Assembly (NCBI GenBank): GCA_963716215.1
Contig: OY970298.1
Location: 930,001-994,000, forward strand
Source: JACVRW01 sp963716215
Lineage (GTDB): Bacteria > Actinomycetota > Thermoleophilia > Solirubrobacterales > Thermoleophilaceae
Length of the DNA stretch: 64,000 nt
Reading direction: 5' to 3'
Made by a program: the position numbers and the translations under genes
Shown: positions 24,864 through 32,909 of the stretch, piece after piece
Layout of the letters: each line of letters opens with the position of its first letter
Numbering within the stretch: position 1 is the stretch's first letter
The notes under the pieces: model-generated
Seen by the model: the letters and a program-made list of their open reading frames with translations, nothing else
Databases searched by the model: none
What the model was told of the DNA's origin: nothing

Positions 24864-26036
24864 CTACGCCAGTCCGGGCTCCGCGCGGTCCGCGATCAGC
24901 CGCGCCAGGGCCAGCGAGGACGTGGCCGCCGGCGAGGGCGCGTTGCGCACGTGCAGGGCGCGCTCGGTCTCCGAGACGACGAAGTCGTCCACGAGCTTGC
25001 CATCGCGTCCCAGCGCCTGGGCGCGCTTGCCGGCGAAGCCGCCATCGAAGTCGCCCGGACCGAGCACGGGCACGTAGTCGGCCGCGGCGCGCGCGAGCGC
25101 CCGGCGGCTGAGGGCGTGGCGGATCTCCGTGATGCCCGTGCGCCACCACTTCAGCCCCATTCGAATCGTGCCCGGCCAGGCCAGGTCGCCCGGCGAGCGC
25201 GGCGCCAGCAGGGCCGTCGGGCCGAGCGACACGTGGCCGTCGATGTGGCGGGTCAGGTGCACGCCCAGGAACGGCAGCGCCGGGTCGGGCACCGGGTAGA
25301 TCATCGAGCGCACCAGGTCGGTGCGCTCGGGGCGCAGGTACAGGTACGCGCCGCGGAACGGGACGATGCGCGGGTCGGGCGAGGCGCCGGCCATCACCGC
25401 CAGGCGGTCCGAGCCGACCCCGGCGCAGAAGACGGCGAAGCGGGCCCGGGTTTCGGAGCCGTTGTGCTGGAGGGCGATCCTGCCCGGCCTGGATTCCACA
25501 CCGTCGACCCCGCAGTTCGTGACCACCGGCGTGCCCGCCGAGGAGAGCTGCGCGGCCAGCGCCCGGGCCACGTCGGCGAAGTCGACGATCCCGGTTTCCG
25601 GCGAGTGCAGCGCCGCCACGCCGCGGCAGTGCGGCTCGATCTCGCCGAGCTCGGCGGCCGAGAGGCGCCGCAGCCCCGGGACCTGGTTCTCGCGCCCGCG
25701 TCGCTCCAGCTCGTCCAGGCGCCCCAGCTCGCTGTCGTCGAGCGCCACGATCACCTTGCCGCAGCGCTCGTGGCGGATGCCCTCCTGCTCGCAGAACTCG
25801 TACATCGCGCGCGCGCCCTCCACGCACAGCTGCGCCTTGAGCGAACCGGGGAGGTAGTAGATCCCGGCGTGGATCACGCCGCTGTTGGCCCCCGTTTGCC
25901 CGCCGGCGACTGCCGAGCTGCGCTCCAGCACCGCGGCGCTCAGGCCGGGATGGCGGCGGGTCAGCTCGCGGGCCACCGCCAGCCCGAGGATTCCGCCCCC
26001 GACCACCGCAAGGTCGCACTCCTCCGGCGCCGTCAC
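24864..26036 (-). CDS. lhgO: L-2-hydroxyglutarate oxidase-like FAD protein
   Basis: A 390-residue FAD-dependent oxidoreductase of the DAO family. It begins with the dinucleotide motif VVGGGILGLAVARELTRR, then GQTGANSGVIHAGIYY (the LhgO-specific SGVIHAGIYY) and ends with GGFAGKRAQA and VRNAPSPAATSSLALA. The family oxidises L-2-hydroxyglutarate to 2-oxoglutarate and passes electrons to the quinone pool. Its place at the end of a gmd-containing operon is frequent in actinobacterial polysaccharide loci, but the reason is unclear. GTG 26036 starts five bases after the gmd stop. Confidence 0.85.
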   Translation of the reverse strand: MTAPEECDLAVVGGGILGLAVARELTRRHPGLSAAVLERSSAVAGGQTGANSGVIHAGIYYLPGSLKAQLCVEGARAMYEFCEQEGIRHERCGKVIVALDDSELGRLDELERRGRENQVPGLRRLSAAELGEIEPHCRGVAALHSPETGIVDFADVARALAAQLSSAGTPVVTNCGVDGVESRPGRIALQHNGSETRARFAVFCAGVGSDRLAVMAGASPDPRIVPFRGAYLYLRPERTDLVRSMIYPVPDPALPFLGVHLTRHIDGHVSLGPTALLAPRSPGDLAWPGTIRMGLKWWRTGITEIRHALSRRALARAAADYVPVLGPGDFDGGFAGKRAQALGRDGKLVDDFVVSETERALHVRNAPSPAATSSLALARLIADRAEPGLA

Positions 26037-26040
26037 CGGC

Positions 26041-27030
26041 TCAGCCTGCTTGCTTCTGCGGCACGCCTCGAGCCAGCAGCTCGAGGTCGGCGTCGACCAT
26101 CAGCTTGACCATGTCCTCGAAGGAGGTCGTGGGGGTCCAGCCCAGCTTCTCGCGTGCCTTGCCGGGATCGCCGATCAGGTGCTCCACCTCGGCCGGGCGC
26201 ATGTAGCGCTGGTCCACGCGCACGTGGTCGGCGGGGTCGAGGCCCACGTGGGCGAACGCCAGGTCCACCAGCTCGCGCACGGAGTGGGCCTCGCCGGTGG
26301 CGATCACGTAGTCGTCGGGCTCGTCCTCCTGGAGCATCAGCCACATCGCCTCGACGTAGTCCTTCGCGTATCCCCAGTCGCGCTCGGCGTCCAGGTTGCC
26401 GAGCGCCAGCTCGTCCTTCAGGCCGAGCTTGATCGCGGCCACCCCGTGGGTGATCTTGCGGGTCACGAACTCCAGCCCGCGGCGCTCGCTCTCGTGGTTG
26501 AAGAGGATGCCGCAGGCGGCGTACAGCTCATACGACTCGCGGTAGTTGACGGTGATGAAGTGGCCGTAGCACTTGGCCACCCCGTACGGGGAGCGCGGGT
26601 AGAAGGGCGTGGTCTCCCGCTGCGGGACCTCGAGCACCTTCCCGAACATCTCCGAGCTGGACGCTTGGTAGAAGCGCGCGTCGGGCTTGACCTCGCGCAT
26701 CGCCTCGAGGATGCGGGTCACGCCGACCGCGGTGAACTCCGCGGTCAGCACCGGCTGCGACCAGGACGCCGCCACGAACGACATCGCGGCGAGGTTGTAG
26801 ATCTCGTCCGGCTCGCATTCGCGCAGCACGTCGACAAGCGAGCGCTGGTCGAGCAGGTCGCCCGTGTGGAGCGTGATCGCGTCGCGGATGCCCTCCAGGC
26901 GCTGGAAGGTCTCGGTGGAGGAGCGGCGCACCATGCCGTGCACCTCGTAGCCCTTCTCGAGCAGCAGCTCGGCGAGGTACGAGCCGTCCTGGCCGGTGAT
27001 GCCGGTGATCAATGCGCGCTTGGAGGCCAT
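26041..27030 (-). CDS. gmd: GDP-mannose 4,6-dehydratase
   Basis: A 329-residue extended SDR with the family pattern RALITGITGQDGSYLAELLL, VHGMVRRSSTETFQRL, YQASSSEMFGK, the YGVAKCYGHF catalytic tyrosine/lysine, and NHESERRGLEFVTRKI, all diagnostic of Gmd. It converts GDP-mannose to GDP-4-keto-6-deoxymannose, precursor of GDP-D-rhamnose, GDP-L-fucose and others. Rmd-like reductase at 18726-19622 is the likely next enzyme. It is translationally linked to the DUF2304 gene upstream (two-base gap). Confidence 0.95.
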   Translation of the reverse strand: MASKRALITGITGQDGSYLAELLLEKGYEVHGMVRRSSTETFQRLEGIRDAITLHTGDLLDQRSLVDVLRECEPDEIYNLAAMSFVAASWSQPVLTAEFTAVGVTRILEAMREVKPDARFYQASSSEMFGKVLEVPQRETTPFYPRSPYGVAKCYGHFITVNYRESYELYAACGILFNHESERRGLEFVTRKITHGVAAIKLGLKDELALGNLDAERDWGYAKDYVEAMWLMLQEDEPDDYVIATGEAHSVRELVDLAFAHVGLDPADHVRVDQRYMRPAEVEHLIGDPGKAREKLGWTPTTSFEDMVKLMVDADLELLARGVPQKQAG

Positions 27031-27032
27031 GG

Positions 27033-27428
27033 CTAGTCGCGAACGAACGCGTCCGCCTCGGCGGGCTCCGCATCCCCGGTCGCCCGCTCATTGTTGCGGA
27101 CATGCTCGTCCAGCAGCGCCAGGCGCTGCGCCAGCACCTTGGTCTGGTCCGACAGCCGCGACACGGCGAGGGAGAAGTGCAGGAGCAGCACCAGCACGAA
27201 TCCGAACGCGATCAGGAACAGGGCGTTCGGCGGGTAGGCGACGCCGACCAGGTTGGCGATGTCCGCGAGCAGGTCGCGCCAGATGGCCAGGGCGAGCAGG
27301 ACGAACGCGGACAGCAGCCAGAGCAGCGCGTAACGCTCGAGCAGCCGCCGCCTGCGCACGAGGTCGAGCAGCACCACGATCAGCCCCGCGGCCGCGATGA
27401 TCGCCACGACCTGGATGCGCGCGTCCAT
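27033..27428 (-). CDS. DUF2304 membrane protein
   Basis: A 131-residue protein with three hydrophobic segments (IQVVAIIAAAGLIVVLLDLV; YALLWLLSAFVLLALAIW; NALFLIAFGFVLVLLLHFSL) and a charged coiled-coil-like C-terminus (LSDQTKVLAQRLALLDEHV). DUF2304 proteins usually sit beside a dolichol-phosphate-mannose-type GT2, exactly as here, and are thought to assist in delivering or flipping polyprenyl-linked sugars. The ATG overlaps the GT2 stop by one base (TGATG), so they are translationally coupled. Confidence 0.82.
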   Translation of the reverse strand: MDARIQVVAIIAAAGLIVVLLDLVRRRRLLERYALLWLLSAFVLLALAIWRDLLADIANLVGVAYPPNALFLIAFGFVLVLLLHFSLAVSRLSDQTKVLAQRLALLDEHVRNNERATGDAEPAEADAFVRD

Positions 27429-28195
27429 CAGATGCCGTGTGCGGCAGCCACCGCCGCGTCGTCGCCGGGCTCCACGGTGGGACGCCGGCGCGCCAGCCCT
27501 ACGAGCAGCGCCAGCATGACCTTGATCATGTAGTAGGTCGACTTCCCGGCGCCGGTGATGGAGGACACGCCGCCGCCGCGCTGGTACATCCGCACCGGCA
27601 CCTCGCACATCCGCAGCCGGTGGGCGTGGACCATGAGGACCGCTTCGACCTCGGGGTAGTCGTGGGGATAGTCACGGGCGAACACGCCGATCGCCCGCCG
27701 GTTGTAGAGGCGGAAGCCGGAGGTGGGGTCGCTCACGCGCTGGCCGACGATCCGCGAGAGCACGAAAGCGAACAGGTGGATCCCGGTCCGGCGGCTCACC
27801 GGCGCCGGATACTTGTGGTCGTCGTTGATGAAGCGCGAGCCGCAGACGAGGTCGACCTCGTGCTCGGCCATCGCGTGCTCGAGCCGGCCGATCTCGGCGG
27901 GATCGTGCTGGAGGTCGCCGTCGACCTGCACCAGGTACTCGTAGCCGTGCTCCTGGGCGAAGGTGAACCCCGTCTGCACGGCGCCGCCGATGCCGAGGTT
28001 GAACGGGTGCGAGACCACGCGCGCGCCCGCCTCGACCGCCACGGCCGGGGTGTTGTCGGTCGAGCCGTCGTCGACCACGAGCACGTCGAAGTCGGGTGCC
28101 TCGCGGTGCAAGCCGCGCACCACCTTGCCGACGCAGGCGGCCTCGTTGTAGGCGGGGACGACGGCGAGCTTGCGTTCTGTTGAGCTGAGACCCAT
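27428..28195 (-). CDS. Glycosyltransferase family 2, polyprenyl-phosphate sugar synthase type
   Basis: A 255-residue soluble GT-A enzyme resembling DPM1/GtrB-like proteins: LAVVPAYNEAACVGKVV, VLVVDDGSTDNTPAVA, the metal motif VQVDGDLQHDPAEI, and the conserved DPTSGFRLYNRRAIGVF. It would load a sugar onto polyprenyl phosphate for use by membrane glycosyltransferases. Coupling to a DUF2304 protein supports this. It heads a minus operon with DUF2304, gmd and lhgO (28195-24864). No convincing TANNNT box is seen just upstream of its ATG. Confidence 0.88.
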   Translation of the reverse strand: MGLSSTERKLAVVPAYNEAACVGKVVRGLHREAPDFDVLVVDDGSTDNTPAVAVEAGARVVSHPFNLGIGGAVQTGFTFAQEHGYEYLVQVDGDLQHDPAEIGRLEHAMAEHEVDLVCGSRFINDDHKYPAPVSRRTGIHLFAFVLSRIVGQRVSDPTSGFRLYNRRAIGVFARDYPHDYPEVEAVLMVHAHRLRMCEVPVRMYQRGGGVSSITGAGKSTYYMIKVMLALLVGLARRRPTVEPGDDAAVAAAHGI

Positions 28196-28286
28196 CCGGA
28201 TGTGCCAACCGCTCAGGCCTGTCCTGGTTGCGGCAGGCCGGCCGAGGATAGCGACGGGGGACGCCGTTACCGGTGGGGGAGAGGGC

Positions 28287-28301
28287 TACAGTGGCGCGCT
28301 C
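28287..28301 (+). promoter_or_regulatory. Predicted leaderless promoter, TACAGT
   Basis: TACAGT at 28287-28292 is followed by nine bases and then the GTG at 28302. This arrangement is repeated at many plus- and minus-strand starts in the window and supports the GTG as the true start over the earlier open frame. Confidence 0.5.
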
Positions 28302-29540
28302 GTGAAGGGCTCGCTGCTGATCGTCACCCAGTTCTACCCTCCGAGCAGCATGGTGGCGGCGCGCCGTCCGGCTGGGCTGGCGAAGTACCTGCGCCGCCTG
28401 GGCTACCGCGTCACGGTGCTCACCTCGACCGCGTGGAGCGACGGCACCTGCACGCCGGAGCCCGACGTCGTGCACAGCGCCGACCTGATGGGCACCAGGC
28501 TCAACTGGCGTCGCGACAACATGCGCGCCTGGACGAGCGGGTCGGGGGACTACGACGCCGGCGTCAGCCGCCTGGCTCGTGTGGTGGTCCCGGACACGAC
28601 GCTCGCCACCTGGCTACCGCTGCTGCTGCCGGCCGCCCTGCGGCTGGCGCACAGGCAGCGCTTCGACTGCGTCGTCACGACGTCGGGCCCGGAGTCCGTG
28701 CACCTCGCCGGCCTCGCGCTCGCGCGCCGCATGGCCTGGATCGCCGACCTGCGCGACGGCTGGGGGTTCGAGACGCTTCACTCGTGGCCGACCGGCCTGC
28801 AGGCGCGCCTCGACGAGGCGCTAGAGCGCCGCGTGGCACGTCGCGCCGACCTGATGACGGCCGTGTCGGACCCGCTGGCCGAGGACCTGCGCACCCGGCT
28901 CGGCGCCGACGCCCACACCGTGACCAACGGCTACGACCCCGACGAGGTACCGCCGCGCACCGGGTCGAGCCCGCACCTGCGCGCGGACCGCTTCTCGGTG
29001 GTCCACACCGGTCGCATGGCGTCGAGCCAGCGCTCTCCGGCGGCGGTGCTCGAGGCGGTGCGCGCGCTGCGCGCGAGCGTGCCGGTGGAGGTCGTCTTCG
29101 CCGGACCGCTGACGCCGGAGGAGCGCGCGCTGATCGAGGCCCCCGACCTGGCCGGCAGCGTCAGCCATGCGGGCAACCTGCCCCGCGACGAGGCCCTGGG
29201 CCTCCAGCGCGAGGCCGACGCCCTGCTGCTGCTCACGGCCGGCAACCGCCGCGGCGAGGCGACCGGGAAGCTGTTCGAGTACCTCGGCGCCGAACGGCCG
29301 ATCCTCGTGCTCGGCGAGCGCAGCGAGGCCGCGCGCATCGTCGGCGGCGCCGGCGCCGGGCTGATCGCGCCCGCCGACGAGCCTGGTGAGATCGCCCGCG
29401 CGCTCGAGCGGATCGCGTCCGGCGCGCTCCCCACCGAGAGCGCGCCGCGCGCCTACTCCTATCCGGAGATCGCGTCGCGCTTCGCGGAGCTCGTGGAGCT
29501 GGCCCGCAGCCGCGCCGACGCTCGGAACGCCACCCGGTAG
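28302..29540 (+). CDS. Glycosyltransferase family 4
   Basis: A 412-residue GT-B enzyme: LLIVTQFYPPSSMVAARRPA at the N-terminus, the RFDCVVTTSGPESVHLAGL segment, IADLRDGWGFETLHSW, AVSDPLAEDLRTRLG and TNGYDPDEVPP, then VVHTGRMASSQRSP and the LGAERPILVLGE loop. It is close to the GT4 group with an IaDLRDGW motif seen in actinobacterial surface-polysaccharide loci. GTG 28302 is chosen because of the TACAGT box and because earlier codons do not fit the fold. Its 3' end overlaps the convergent GT2 gene by 82 bases. Confidence 0.87.
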   Translation: MKGSLLIVTQFYPPSSMVAARRPAGLAKYLRRLGYRVTVLTSTAWSDGTCTPEPDVVHSADLMGTRLNWRRDNMRAWTSGSGDYDAGVSRLARVVVPDTTLATWLPLLLPAALRLAHRQRFDCVVTTSGPESVHLAGLALARRMAWIADLRDGWGFETLHSWPTGLQARLDEALERRVARRADLMTAVSDPLAEDLRTRLGADAHTVTNGYDPDEVPPRTGSSPHLRADRFSVVHTGRMASSQRSPAAVLEAVRALRASVPVEVVFAGPLTPEERALIEAPDLAGSVSHAGNLPRDEALGLQREADALLLLTAGNRRGEATGKLFEYLGAERPILVLGERSEAARIVGGAGAGLIAPADEPGEIARALERIASGALPTESAPRAYSYPEIASRFAELVELARSRADARNATR

Positions 29541-30328
29541 AGCGCCTGCTCCACAGCCGCCGGCAGCGGGCGGCGGGCCCACCAGGTGCGGTACACCAGC
29601 CGCCCGGCCGGCCCGAGCTCGCTGGTCGCGGCCAGCTCGTCAGCGCGCGCGTAGAGCGCGGCGTGCTTCGCGCGGATGGCAGCGTAGCGGCGGCGGTAGT
29701 CGGCGCGGTCGGCGGACAGGCGCGAGCGCTCGTGGCGCCGGTAGTCGAGGACCACCTCCGGCACGCGGCGGCCCGTCCAGCCGTGCTCTAGCGCCCCCAG
29801 GTAGAAGTCCCAGTCCTCGTAGCCGGGGAGCGCGGCGTCGAAGCCCCCCACCGCCTGGAAGACCTCGCGGCGCATGAGGCTGGTGGCCATGACGATCGAA
29901 CGGTGCAGCAGGCGGTAGGGGTCGTAGTCGGGGAAGGCGAGCCGGCCCGACCACGCGCCGAAGAACTCCGCGTCGCCGTACGCGAACCCGAGCTCGGCGT
30001 GGGCCTCGAGCGGCGCGCGCAGCGCGGCGAGTGCGCCCGGTCGCAGCCGGTCGTCGGCGTCGAGCATCAGCAGGTAGGGCGTGTCAGCGGCGCCGGCGCC
30101 GGCGTTGCGAGCCGCCGCGACGCCGGCGTTGTCCTGGCGCAGCAGCGTGACGCCATCGGGCAGCCGCTCGAAGGCGCGCCGTGTGTCCGAGTCGGTCGAG
30201 CCGTCGTCCACCACCACCACGAGCGCCGGCCCGCCCTGCTGGGTGAGCGCGCTGTCGACCGCCTCGGCGAGGAAGCGCCCGTGGTCGAAGCACGGGATGA
30301 CCACGGTCACGTCCGAGTTCGGGGTCAA
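29459..30328 (-). CDS. Glycosyltransferase family 2
   Basis: A 289-residue GT-A enzyme with DVTVVIPCFDHGRFLAEAVD, VVVDDGSTDSDTRR, the LLMLDADDRLRPGALAAL metal motif (DADD), and PGYEDWDFYLGALEHGW, the acceptor-side ED motif. The TTG at 30328 is used: it forms TTGA with the upstream stop, the same four-base junction as most genes in this locus. The alternative starts (GTG of VTVV, at about 30310) would leave a gap. The C-terminal 27 residues lie antiparallel to the end of the plus-strand GT4 gene. Confidence 0.82.
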   Translation of the reverse strand: MTPNSDVTVVIPCFDHGRFLAEAVDSALTQQGGPALVVVVDDGSTDSDTRRAFERLPDGVTLLRQDNAGVAAARNAGAGAADTPYLLMLDADDRLRPGALAALRAPLEAHAELGFAYGDAEFFGAWSGRLAFPDYDPYRLLHRSIVMATSLMRREVFQAVGGFDAALPGYEDWDFYLGALEHGWTGRRVPEVVLDYRRHERSRLSADRADYRRRYAAIRAKHAALYARADELAATSELGPAGRLVYRTWWARRPLPAAVEQALYRVAFRASARLRASSTSSAKRDAISG

Positions 30329-31593
30329 CCGCCCTGCTCCGTGGCGCCATAGCCGCGTAGCCGCAGCGCGCCGTACGCGCGCCGGCGCAGCGGCATCAGC
30401 ACCCGTGTGGCCAGCGGCAGCAGCGGCTTCGAGAGCGCGTCGATCGCGCGGGCGGCGCCGCTGGCCGCCCGGGTCGCCGGGCGACCGCGCGTGATCGGCA
30501 GCACGGCCTCCACGTCCTCGACCAGGCGCCGGTACGTCCACCGGCCGGACCCCACGACGTCACGGTACGCGGCCGCCGCGAGGCGCTCGCGCTCGACGTC
30601 GGAGGCCACCACCGCCAGGACCTCGTCGAGGTTGGCGAAGTCGCGGCGCAGCGGCACGTAGTGGCGCCCGCGTTCGAGCACGCCGTTGTAGTCACCCTCG
30701 ACCAGGATCTGAGCCGTCCGCGTGGCGCACGCCTCGAGATGGCGCGGCGACAGCGCCCTCAGGTCGAGCTCGCCGTCCCTGCCTGGGAAGCAGGCGGCCT
30801 CCAGCTCCGAGAAGCTCACGCCCGGGCGCTCGGCCTGCACGCGCTCGGTGCAGGCGAGGACGGAGCCGTCCCGGTCGAGCACGCTCGCGCCGCCCTCCAC
30901 GCCGATCGTCCACCGGCAGCTGGCCAGCCAGCGGTACCACGCATCGCCGAGCAGGGTGTCCTCCGGGCGCGTGGTGATGTCCACACGCAGCCCGAGCGCC
31001 TGCGCCCGCTCGCGGACCACGTCGGCGATCTCGGTCTTCAGCATCGCCTGGCGGCCGAGAAACGGCTTCGCCGGGCCGGTCCGGTACCCGATGTCGATCG
31101 TGCGCGGCCCGCCGCGCTCGACGATCGAGTCCACGCGCCTCACCGTGTCCTCGTCGAGGTAGCCGGTCAGGACGCGCGAGAAGCTGGTGCGCTCGCGATC
31201 GACGCCCGCGTAGATGAGCGGCCACTGCGACTCCGGAGCGACGGAGAACACGTGGTCGACGCCGAACTCGCGGATCACCTCCGAGACCTGGTCGGTGCCG
31301 AGGAACTCGTCCTGGGGGAGCGCCACCTGCAGCTCGGCGCGCTCGGCCAGCCGGCGCGCGCGCTTCATCACGCCCACGCGCTGCTCCGGCGGCGTCCAGC
31401 GCACCCAGCCCAGGAACGTCGTGTGCCACACGACCGCGTCGAAGCGCAGCGGCAAGTACGCGTTCGCCAGCCACGGCACGGCGAGGTTCACGTAGATGTA
31501 GTCGCCGCGGCCGTAGCGGCGGAACGAGTAGAGGTGATCCTCGATCGTCTTGCGCCAGGGCCAGTTGAGCGCGCAGTACGCGACGGCGACCAT
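30325..31593 (-). CDS. Glycosyltransferase-like protein, paralogue of next gene
   Basis: A 422-residue protein. The C-terminal third, with VEGGASVLDRDG, LSPRHLEACATRTAQ, GHYVPL and YRDVVGSGRW, resembles the Glyco_trans_1_2-type domain found in GT-B proteins. The gene directly upstream shares these motifs (SPRHFEAAALR, HYIPLAKDFSN, AYRDLIASGEW), so the two are tandem duplicates that have diverged. The ATG begins two bases after the upstream stop. Donor and acceptor are unknown. Confidence 0.75.
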   Translation of the reverse strand: MVAVAYCALNWPWRKTIEDHLYSFRRYGRGDYIYVNLAVPWLANAYLPLRFDAVVWHTTFLGWVRWTPPEQRVGVMKRARRLAERAELQVALPQDEFLGTDQVSEVIREFGVDHVFSVAPESQWPLIYAGVDRERTSFSRVLTGYLDEDTVRRVDSIVERGGPRTIDIGYRTGPAKPFLGRQAMLKTEIADVVRERAQALGLRVDITTRPEDTLLGDAWYRWLASCRWTIGVEGGASVLDRDGSVLACTERVQAERPGVSFSELEAACFPGRDGELDLRALSPRHLEACATRTAQILVEGDYNGVLERGRHYVPLRRDFANLDEVLAVVASDVERERLAAAAYRDVVGSGRWTYRRLVEDVEAVLPITRGRPATRAASGAARAIDALSKPLLPLATRVLMPLRRRAYGALRLRGYGATEQGG

Positions 31594-31595
31594 CG

Positions 31596-32903
31596 CTAGA
31601 CGACCCCGTCGGGGCCGCGGATGCCGAGCAGCCGCCGGATGCGGCTCGTGACCGGCTGAACGAAGTGGATCAGGCGCTGAACCCGCGGACGCGACAGGAC
31701 CCAGAACAGCCCCCATTCCGCGCGGCGGCGCAGCTGTCGCTTGCGCAGGCCGTCGGCCAGCGCGGCGTCGACCGTCGCGGCCGCGGCGGCGTCGGGCCGG
31801 CCGTTCAGCCCGGCCGCTGCGAGCGTCTCGTCCACGCCCCCGATCAGGCGCCCGTAGCCCCACTCGCCCGACGCGATCAGGTCGCGGTAGGCGTTCTCGG
31901 TCAGCTCCCGGCGCACGTCCGCGTCGCCGATCAGCCGCAGCACCTCGTCGATGTTCGAGAAGTCCTTCGCCAGCGGTATGTAGTGCACCATCGGCTCCAT
32001 CGCGCCCGAGTAACGGCCCTCGAAGAGCACCTGGCAGACCCTCAGTGCGGCCGCCTCGAAGTGCCGCGGGCTGATCGTGCGGTAGTACACGACGTCCTCC
32101 CACCGCGGCAGCGTCTCCAGGTCGTCCAGCCCGACCTCCTGCCCGGTGCCGGTGCGTTCGAGCCACTCGGTGAAGACCTCGTCCTCCAGGTCGAACGCGG
32201 ACACGCCGGACTCCACGCCCAGCACGCAGCGGCAGTCGGCCATGAAGCGATACCAGTCGTCGCCATAGAGGCGGTCGCCCTCGCCCGTGGCCACGTCGAG
32301 GCGCAGCCCCCTGCCGGCGGCCAGCTCGGCGAAGCGCACCCCGATCTCGTGCTTCTCCATCGCGCCGCGGCCGAGGTAGGCCGGCAGCGGACGGCCGCGG
32401 TAGCCCACGTCGACCGTCCGCCGCGCGTCCGGCTTCGCGAAGCGGCGCCCGACCTCCGGCAGCTGCTCGGGCACGTAGCCGGGCACGTTCGAGACGAGCT
32501 TCGGAACGCTCGTGTAGCGCCCGTAGACCTTTGGGAACTCCGATGGCTCCAGGCAGGTGTAGACGCAGTCGAAGTGGTGCTCGTCGAGAAAGCGAAAGCG
32601 GCGCTGGCAGCGGGTGCACTCGTCCTGGAAGAACGCCACCTTGTAGGCGCTCGACGCGTCCAGCCACTCGAGCCAGCGCTCGTCGAGCCGGTACGGCCCC
32701 ATCCCGAAGACGCAGTAGTGCACGATCACAGCCCGGAAGTCGACCCCGCTCAACGCCGGCGGGAAGCCGAGGTCGGTGTTCACCTGCCAGATGCGGTGCC
32801 GCGAGTGGGCCGCGAACGAGTTGACGTGCTCCATCACGGTCGACGCGTCCTTGATCCAGGGCGCGTCGGGCCGGTGATAGACGAGCAGGACGCCGTCGAC
32901 CAC
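31596..32903 (-). CDS. Glycosyltransferase-like protein, paralogue of previous gene
   Basis: A 435-residue protein. The N-terminal half (MVDGVLLVYHRPDAPWIKD, HSRHRIWQVNTDLGF, AVIVHYCVFGMGPYR) and central part (AFFQDECTRCQRRF, GVDYR-like VDVGYRGRPLPAYLG) carry a distinctive CTRCQ pair. The C-terminal domain has YRTISPRHFEAAAL and the GHYIPL-like pattern, shared with 30325-31593. It probably acts on the same acceptor in sequence with its duplicate. GTG 32903 starts six bases after the methyltransferase stop. Confidence 0.72.
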   Translation of the reverse strand: MVDGVLLVYHRPDAPWIKDASTVMEHVNSFAAHSRHRIWQVNTDLGFPPALSGVDFRAVIVHYCVFGMGPYRLDERWLEWLDASSAYKVAFFQDECTRCQRRFRFLDEHHFDCVYTCLEPSEFPKVYGRYTSVPKLVSNVPGYVPEQLPEVGRRFAKPDARRTVDVGYRGRPLPAYLGRGAMEKHEIGVRFAELAAGRGLRLDVATGEGDRLYGDDWYRFMADCRCVLGVESGVSAFDLEDEVFTEWLERTGTGQEVGLDDLETLPRWEDVVYYRTISPRHFEAAALRVCQVLFEGRYSGAMEPMVHYIPLAKDFSNIDEVLRLIGDADVRRELTENAYRDLIASGEWGYGRLIGGVDETLAAAGLNGRPDAAAAATVDAALADGLRKRQLRRRAEWGLFWVLSRPRVQRLIHFVQPVTSRIRRLLGIRGPDGVV

Positions 32904-32909
32904 GGGTCG

